Origin: Sulfitobacter sp. JL08
GTDB taxonomy: Bacteria > Pseudomonadota > Alphaproteobacteria > Rhodobacterales > Rhodobacteraceae
Direction of reading: 5' to 3'
Assembly: GCF_003352045.1 (NCBI RefSeq)
Contig: NZ_CP025815.1
Coordinates: 3,472,001-3,536,000 of the forward strand
Length of the DNA: 64,000 nt
Part shown: piece by piece, positions 61,154 through 64,000 of the stretch
How positions within the stretch are numbered: the first letter of the stretch is position 1
Layout: each line of letters opens with the position of its first letter
Position numbers and translations under genes: made by a program
The notes under the pieces: model-generated
What the model was told of the DNA's origin: nothing
The model's database searches: none
Seen by the model: the letters and a program-made list of their open reading frames with translations, nothing else

Positions 61154-61195
61154 ATCCTTTGCCCGAAAATCGCGAAACTGATGGACAGGTTAGAT

Positions 61196-61239
61196 GCACA
61201 TGTGTACCAATGTCAATCATGAATGGCACAAATGTATCA
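61196..61239. promoter_or_regulatory. Direct repeat in the divergent betaine-cluster promoter (candidate operator)
   Basis: GCACATGTGTACCA (61196-61209) and GCACAAATGTATCA (61226-61239) agree at 11 of 14 positions and are 30 bp apart. They flank the RpiR start codon(s) at 61210 and 61219, within the 65-base gap between divergent genes. Autoregulation by the RpiR protein is a simple reading. Confidence 0.45.
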
Positions 61240-62106
61240 TCGAACGTCTTGGACCGCCTCACCGAAGAGTGGGACGCGCTGACACCCGAGGCACAGAAGG
61301 CTGCGCGCTACGTCCTCGAAAACCCCAATGACGTTGGGGTTTCGACCGTGCGCGAGATTGCCGAGGCGGCCAATGTCAAACCCAACACCTTTGTGCGTAT
61401 GGCGCGCCAGGTGGGGTTCGAAGGTTACGAGGATTTCCGCGCGCCCTTCCGCGAGGCGATCCGCAAAGGCGCGGTAAGCTTCCCCGACCGGGCGCGCTGG
61501 TTGCAGGATATTCGAAAATCCGGCGACCTTGGCGGGCTTTACGCTGATATGGCCGGCGCCGCGATCCGCAACATCGAAGAAACTTTTGCCGCCACCAGCG
61601 CAGAAGCAATGAAATCGGCGGCTGAAACGATATGGGCGTCGCGGCAGGTGTTCACCCTTGGTGTCGGCGTCAACAATGCCAACGCGCGCAACTTTACCTA
61701 CCTTGCGTCGACCGGCATGACGCAGTTTCACGCGATCCCGCGCCCCGGATCGACCGCGGTAGACGATCTGGCCTGGGCCGACGGGCGCGACGTGCTGATT
61801 GCAATGTCCATGCGCCCTTACCGCAGCGAGGTTGTGGCCGCCATCAACGTGGCGCGCGAACAGGGGGTGACGATCATAGGTCTGAGCGACAGCCCCGCCA
61901 GCCCGGTCATACGCGCCGCCGATCACGGTTTTGTCGTGGCCGTGGACACACCGCAATTCTTCCCCTCTTCGGTGCCAACCATCGCCCTACTGGAAACCCT
62001 GCTCAGCTTTGTCATCGCCGTGGCATCCGAAGAGATCGTGGAGCGGGTCGAGAAATTTCATGATCGTCGCCATCAGCTTGGCATCTACGTGGAGGATCCC
62101 GAATGA
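61219..62106 (+). CDS. MurR/RpiR-family transcriptional regulator (betaine cluster)
   Basis: A 295 aa regulator with the RpiR helix-turn-helix (residues 10-65, STVREIAEAANVKPNTFVRM) and a C-terminal SIS domain (residues 120-265, VFTLGVGVNNANARNFTYLA, VVAAINVAREQGVTIIGLSD). It is the same family as the regulator of TRAP system 1 but clearly different in sequence. It lies between the demethylase operon and the Rieske gene, which it overlaps (ATGA), so both sides are probable targets. Starts at 61210 and 61219 are equally possible. Confidence 0.86.
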   Translation: MNGTNVSSNVLDRLTEEWDALTPEAQKAARYVLENPNDVGVSTVREIAEAANVKPNTFVRMARQVGFEGYEDFRAPFREAIRKGAVSFPDRARWLQDIRKSGDLGGLYADMAGAAIRNIEETFAATSAEAMKSAAETIWASRQVFTLGVGVNNANARNFTYLASTGMTQFHAIPRPGSTAVDDLAWADGRDVLIAMSMRPYRSEVVAAINVAREQGVTIIGLSDSPASPVIRAADHGFVVAVDTPQFFPSSVPTIALLETLLSFVIAVASEEIVERVEKFHDRRHQLGIYVEDPE

Positions 62107-63227
62107 GTGACATGACCGCGCCCTCAAACAGCGAAGCGGCGGCGCAGACAAGCACGCCTGTGCGCTCGCTTGATGCGCGTTATTACACAGACCCGCACGT
62201 CTATGAGGTGGAAAAAGCAGGCCTGCTGGCGCAGACATGGCAGTTTGCGGGACATGCAAGTCAGCTGGAAAACCCCGGTGATTACTTCGCCTTTGATATG
62301 GCCGACGAAAGCCTGTTTTGCATCAAGGGGCATGACGGAGTCATTCGCACCTTCTACAACGTCTGCCAGCACCGCGCGCATCAGCTTGTCAGCGGCGAAG
62401 GATCAACCCGTGTCGTGGTTTGCCCCTATCACGCATGGACCTATGAACTGACAGGCGGGTTGCGCGCAGCACCCAATTCCAAATCCGTACCGGGTTTTGA
62501 TAAATCCAAGATCTGCCTGTCCGAAGTACGTACCGAAGTCTTTCTTGGCTTCATTTTTGTCAATCTTGATCCGAACGCCGCGCCAATGGACGAATGGTTC
62601 CCAAATTCCCGCGCCGAAATCGAAACATTTGTGCCGCATTGGGCCGATCTGAAACCACTGGAATGGGTGGAAATCCCCGAGAATTGCAATTGGAAAGTGT
62701 CGGTCGAGAACTACTCGGAATGTTACCATTGCAGCCTGAACCACCCGACCTTTGCCACTGGCGTGATCCGGCCCGAAACCTATGATATCCAGCCGCAGGG
62801 CTATTGTTTGCGCCATACCACCGAATGCAACGACCTGTCCCAGATGACCTATGACATCGCAAGCGGGTTCGAAAACAATGACAAATACTCGTCGTGGTTC
62901 TTGTGGCCGATGTTCTCGTTTCAGGTTTATCCGGGCAACCTGCTTAACACCTATCACTGGCGCGCCGTGAATGCGGATCATGTGGTGGTCTGGCGCGGGT
63001 GGTATTCGGTCGGTGGCTATGACGACGAAACCGTACGCCGCATGGCCCAGCAAGATCGCGCAACCACCGTCGAAGAGGATATCCATCTGGTCGAAAGCGT
63101 TCAGCGCGGGTTGAAATCGCGCGGATATGTTCCGGGTCCGCTGGTTGTCGATCCCGGATGCGGCGTGAATTCCGAACATTCGGTGCTGCATCTGCAACGC
63201 TGGATGCGCGAGGCTGTGAATGGCTGA
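62103..63227 (+). CDS. Rieske oxygenase of the betaine/carnitine monooxygenase type
   Basis: A 374 aa Rieske non-haem iron oxygenase. The Rieske cluster ligands are Cys88 and His90 (CQHRAH) and Cys107 and His110 (CPYHAWTY). The mononuclear iron site is the NYSECYHCSLNHP motif with bridging Glu206 and ligands His209 and His214, the Glu-type bridge seen in stachydrine, carnitine and glycine betaine oxygenases. It would hydroxylate an N-methyl group of a quaternary amine so that formaldehyde leaves. Needed partner: an FNR-type reductase, which is not encoded nearby. Co-located with an FAD demethylase and enolase-superfamily enzyme. Confidence 0.88.
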   Translation: MSDMTAPSNSEAAAQTSTPVRSLDARYYTDPHVYEVEKAGLLAQTWQFAGHASQLENPGDYFAFDMADESLFCIKGHDGVIRTFYNVCQHRAHQLVSGEGSTRVVVCPYHAWTYELTGGLRAAPNSKSVPGFDKSKICLSEVRTEVFLGFIFVNLDPNAAPMDEWFPNSRAEIETFVPHWADLKPLEWVEIPENCNWKVSVENYSECYHCSLNHPTFATGVIRPETYDIQPQGYCLRHTTECNDLSQMTYDIASGFENNDKYSSWFLWPMFSFQVYPGNLLNTYHWRAVNADHVVVWRGWYSVGGYDDETVRRMAQQDRATTVEEDIHLVESVQRGLKSRGYVPGPLVVDPGCGVNSEHSVLHLQRWMREAVNG

Positions 63228-63375
63228 GCTGTTCGCAACATCCGGCTAAGGTCTCGAAACGCGTCGCGATGATCCACGCCATGATTGGCGCGCTCGTCAA
63301 GATGTACGAATAGGAAAGCCACCCGATTTCATTTGCTTTGGATGTTCTCTCGATATTTGTATTGACGCACTCCCT

Positions 63376-63399
63376 ATATTTCCAATATTCGTGAAATAT
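63376..63399. promoter_or_regulatory. Inverted repeat overlapping the arsR-arsC start (candidate ArsR operator)
   Basis: ATATTTC (63376-63382) and GAAATAT (63393-63399) are perfect 7-bp inverted arms with 10 bp between, and the second arm overlaps the ATG at 63398. ArsR-family repressors bind AT-rich dyads of this type over their own promoters, so this is a plausible autoregulatory site. Confidence 0.5.
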
Positions 63400-64000
63400 G
63401 GAATCATTGCTCACAGACCGACTCGCAACTCTTAGCCATCCCCAGCGGATGGCGGTGTTTCGTCTGCTCATGCGGCGCTGCCCCGATGAACTGCCCGCCG
63501 GCGAGATTGCCGAAGTGCTGGACCTGAAGCCCAGCACCGCATCGGTTTATCTTTCGGCCCTGACACAGGCCGGGCTGATCTCGCAACGCCGGGACAAGAC
63601 ACGACTGCTTTACGCCGTAAATCTTAATGCTGCCCGCGATGTTGTTGCGGGTCTCTTTGTCGATTGTTGTCGCGGCCGGGCAGATCTTTGCCCGCCTCAC
63701 TTTTCTGACCTTATCAGGAGTATTCCTCTCATGGCTGACAAGAAATATAACGTGCTTTTTGTATGCACCGGCAATTCGGCCCGCTCGATTTTTGCCGAAA
63801 CCATCCTGCGCGACATGGCAGGTGACAAATTCACCGCTTACTCCGCAGGTACTGCGCATCGCTCAGAGTTGAACCCACTTGCCGTTGAAATGCTGCAATC
63901 AAAGGGGCACGACATCGCCCCCTTGCGGTCCAAGAACGTGTCAGAATTTCAACATTCCGACGCGCCGAAAATGGAATTTGTCTTTACAGTGTGTGACCGC
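63398..64000 (+). CDS. ArsR regulator fused to low-molecular-weight-phosphatase-type ArsC (partial)
   Basis: An open frame of 201 codons running off the window, without a stop. Residues 1-100 are an ArsR winged helix (HPQRMAVFRLL, KPSTASVYLSALTQAGLISQ), lacking the classical CxC metal site, though a Cys pair occurs at DCCRGRADLC (cysteines near 89-97). From residue 112 an arsenate reductase of the tyrosine-phosphatase type follows, with the P-loop VCTGNSARS. The two parts are in one frame. An AGGAGT 9 bp before the ATG at 63731 could allow separate translation of the ArsC domain. It would reduce arsenate and control its own gene. Confidence 0.82.
   Translation, partial: MESLLTDRLATLSHPQRMAVFRLLMRRCPDELPAGEIAEVLDLKPSTASVYLSALTQAGLISQRRDKTRLLYAVNLNAARDVVAGLFVDCCRGRADLCPPHFSDLIRSIPLMADKKYNVLFVCTGNSARSIFAETILRDMAGDKFTAYSAGTAHRSELNPLAVEMLQSKGHDIAPLRSKNVSEFQHSDAPKMEFVFTVCDR

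Overview
The window looks like a chromosomal segment from a marine Rhodobacterales (Roseobacter-group) alphaproteobacterium. This rests on gene content rather than a database match: two TAXI-type TRAP transporters, a BCCT betaine transporter, N-methyl amine and betaine catabolic enzymes, a methanethiol oxidase-type protein, an Anbu operon, and GC-rich coding sequence with tight ATGA and GTGA overlaps.

Layout. 1-7 kb is ordinary metabolism: a partial FAD oxidase, gamma-glutamyltransferase, a 2-hydroxyacid dehydrogenase, an SH3 protein, a haloalkane-dehalogenase-like protein facing a quinone reductase, and an MscS channel. A tRNA-Gln at 7036 carries the remnant of a serine recombinase at its 3' end and opens an accessory stretch of about 25 kb. 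That stretch holds an AraC regulator with a divergent DszB-like desulfinase homologue, a chimeric IS5/IS110 transposase, an antiporter and an IS6 element. Next comes a six-gene operon (acyl-CoA synthetase, crotonase, rhodanese, CoA-binding protein, 2Fe-2S ferredoxin, methanethiol oxidase/selenium-binding protein) facing an IclR regulator. A decayed urease accessory segment and IS3 debris follow. Then comes the four-gene Anbu operon (ATP-grasp, Alpha-E, transglutaminase, proteasome-like Anbu). The stretch ends with IS6 debris and a mobile module with an interrupted ParB-methyltransferase, DUF5681, DUF2924 and a serine recombinase, next to CCCTGTT repeats.

32-49 kb holds small envelope proteins, a flavodoxin-like protein, an N-methylproline demethylase-type flavoenzyme, a class III aminotransferase, a MurR/RpiR regulator with palindromic operator candidates, TAXI-TRAP system 1 with a universal stress protein, a GlxA-type regulator facing a BBE-like oxidoreductase, a 46-bp repeat array, a BCCT transporter and another universal stress protein.

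49.5-64 kb holds TAXI-TRAP system 2 (binding protein, DUF1850, fused permease) followed by a DctB/DctD-like two-component pair. It continues with a divergent cluster that fits betaine or N-methyl amino acid breakdown: aminotransferase, enolase-superfamily enzyme and GcvT-type FAD demethylase on one strand, RpiR regulator and Rieske oxygenase on the other. The window ends inside an ArsR-ArsC fusion.

Two themes stand out. One is sulfur: a DszB-like protein that keeps the catalytic Cys/His/Arg of DszB lies a few kilobases from a methanethiol oxidase operon. The other is betaine use: two TRAP systems, a BCCT importer, three demethylase-type enzymes and two RpiR regulators. Functional links within each theme are inferred from context. 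All assignments come from reading motifs and recalling families; no search was run.
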